This document shows positions 63,791 to 64,000 of a stretch of DNA of 64,000 nt, piece by piece (position 1 is the first letter of the stretch; the number at the start of each line of letters is the position of its first letter). Under the pieces are notes generated by a model, which made no database searches, had not been told where the DNA came from, and saw only the letters and a list, made by a program, of their open reading frames with translations. The stretch spans positions 698,680 to 762,679 of the forward strand of contig CAUYUJ010001447.1 in NCBI GenBank assembly GCA_963575745.1. The letters run 5' to 3'. Source of the DNA: Prorocentrum cordatum (taxonomy: Eukaryota; Sar; Dinophyceae; Prorocentrales; Prorocentraceae). The position numbers were made by a program, and so were the translations under genes.

Positions 63791-64000
63791 CCATGCAAGA
63801 GAGGGGGGAGCGGCGGAGGAAGCGGCCGAAAGCGGGCACGTAGGGAGCGAGCCGCTCAGGGCTGCCTGCTGAAAACAAATGCAAGCCAATAGTTGCAAAC
63901 CTTCTTTTGAGAAAACAGCTTTCGACTGTCCTGGCGGACTTCGTGGATCTGCGCTGGACCCTCTCCCTGGCGCGCTCCGCGCGACAGGTGCCCCGCCAGA

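Overview
This window looks like nuclear DNA of a dinoflagellate. Three things point that way. Pentatricopeptide (PPR) repeats of the dinoflagellate type (SACEKGEQWQRALALLSEM) occur in fragments over the first 31 kb. Intronless genes lie in the same direction in a cluster. A possible relic of the dinoflagellate spliced leader (CGTAGCCATTTTG at 10470-10482) sits just upstream of one gene. The sequence is strongly GC-rich by eye, which would fit a Prorocentrum-like genome better than the lower-GC dinoflagellate genomes, but the genus is a guess. Only about a tenth of the window is convincingly coding; most of the long open frames are low-complexity repeats.

Layout. 0.2-6.1 kb: PPR debris on the minus strand inside a large degenerate minisatellite (CGTCTTGGG-type units), with a 0.75-kb segment present twice. 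6.3-18.2 kb: a gene island with four plus-strand ORFs. They are an endonuclease/exonuclease/phosphatase (EEP)-like protein (6835-9027), a protein with an internally duplicated unknown domain (10564-11634), a protein with RPA-like OB-folds (14455-16347), and the C-terminal half of a Pif1-like SF1 helicase (16513-17598). 18.3-31.4 kb: more minisatellite and segmental duplications with PPR fragments, all on the minus strand. 31.4-59 kb: gene-poor DNA full of microsatellites and at least five families of short inverted-repeat (MITE or foldback-like) elements. 59.2-61.7 kb: a broken retroelement RNase H frame on the minus strand, then a GGA tract and a composite repeat also present at 30 kb. 61.7-64 kb: repeats only.

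The most interesting region is the 6.3-18.2 kb island. A 19-base word, GCGGTGCTTCTCAGCCTGC, and close variants occur about 30 times there, always on the plus strand, and I saw none elsewhere in the window. It lies both between the genes and inside them. Inside genes it is read in one frame as GASQPA or GAAQPA and forms linkers between domains. Downstream of the genes it is followed by further short repeat families in similar order. EEP nuclease, OB-fold and Pif1-like helicase functions together recall the accessory gene content of Helitron/Helentron-type elements, but no Rep/HUH nuclease or helicase ATP-binding half is visible. I therefore offer this as a candidate undescribed mobile or replication cassette, not as an established one.

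The inverted-repeat families matter too. One family member is inserted inside a member of another family near 52.2 kb, which is direct evidence of past mobility.
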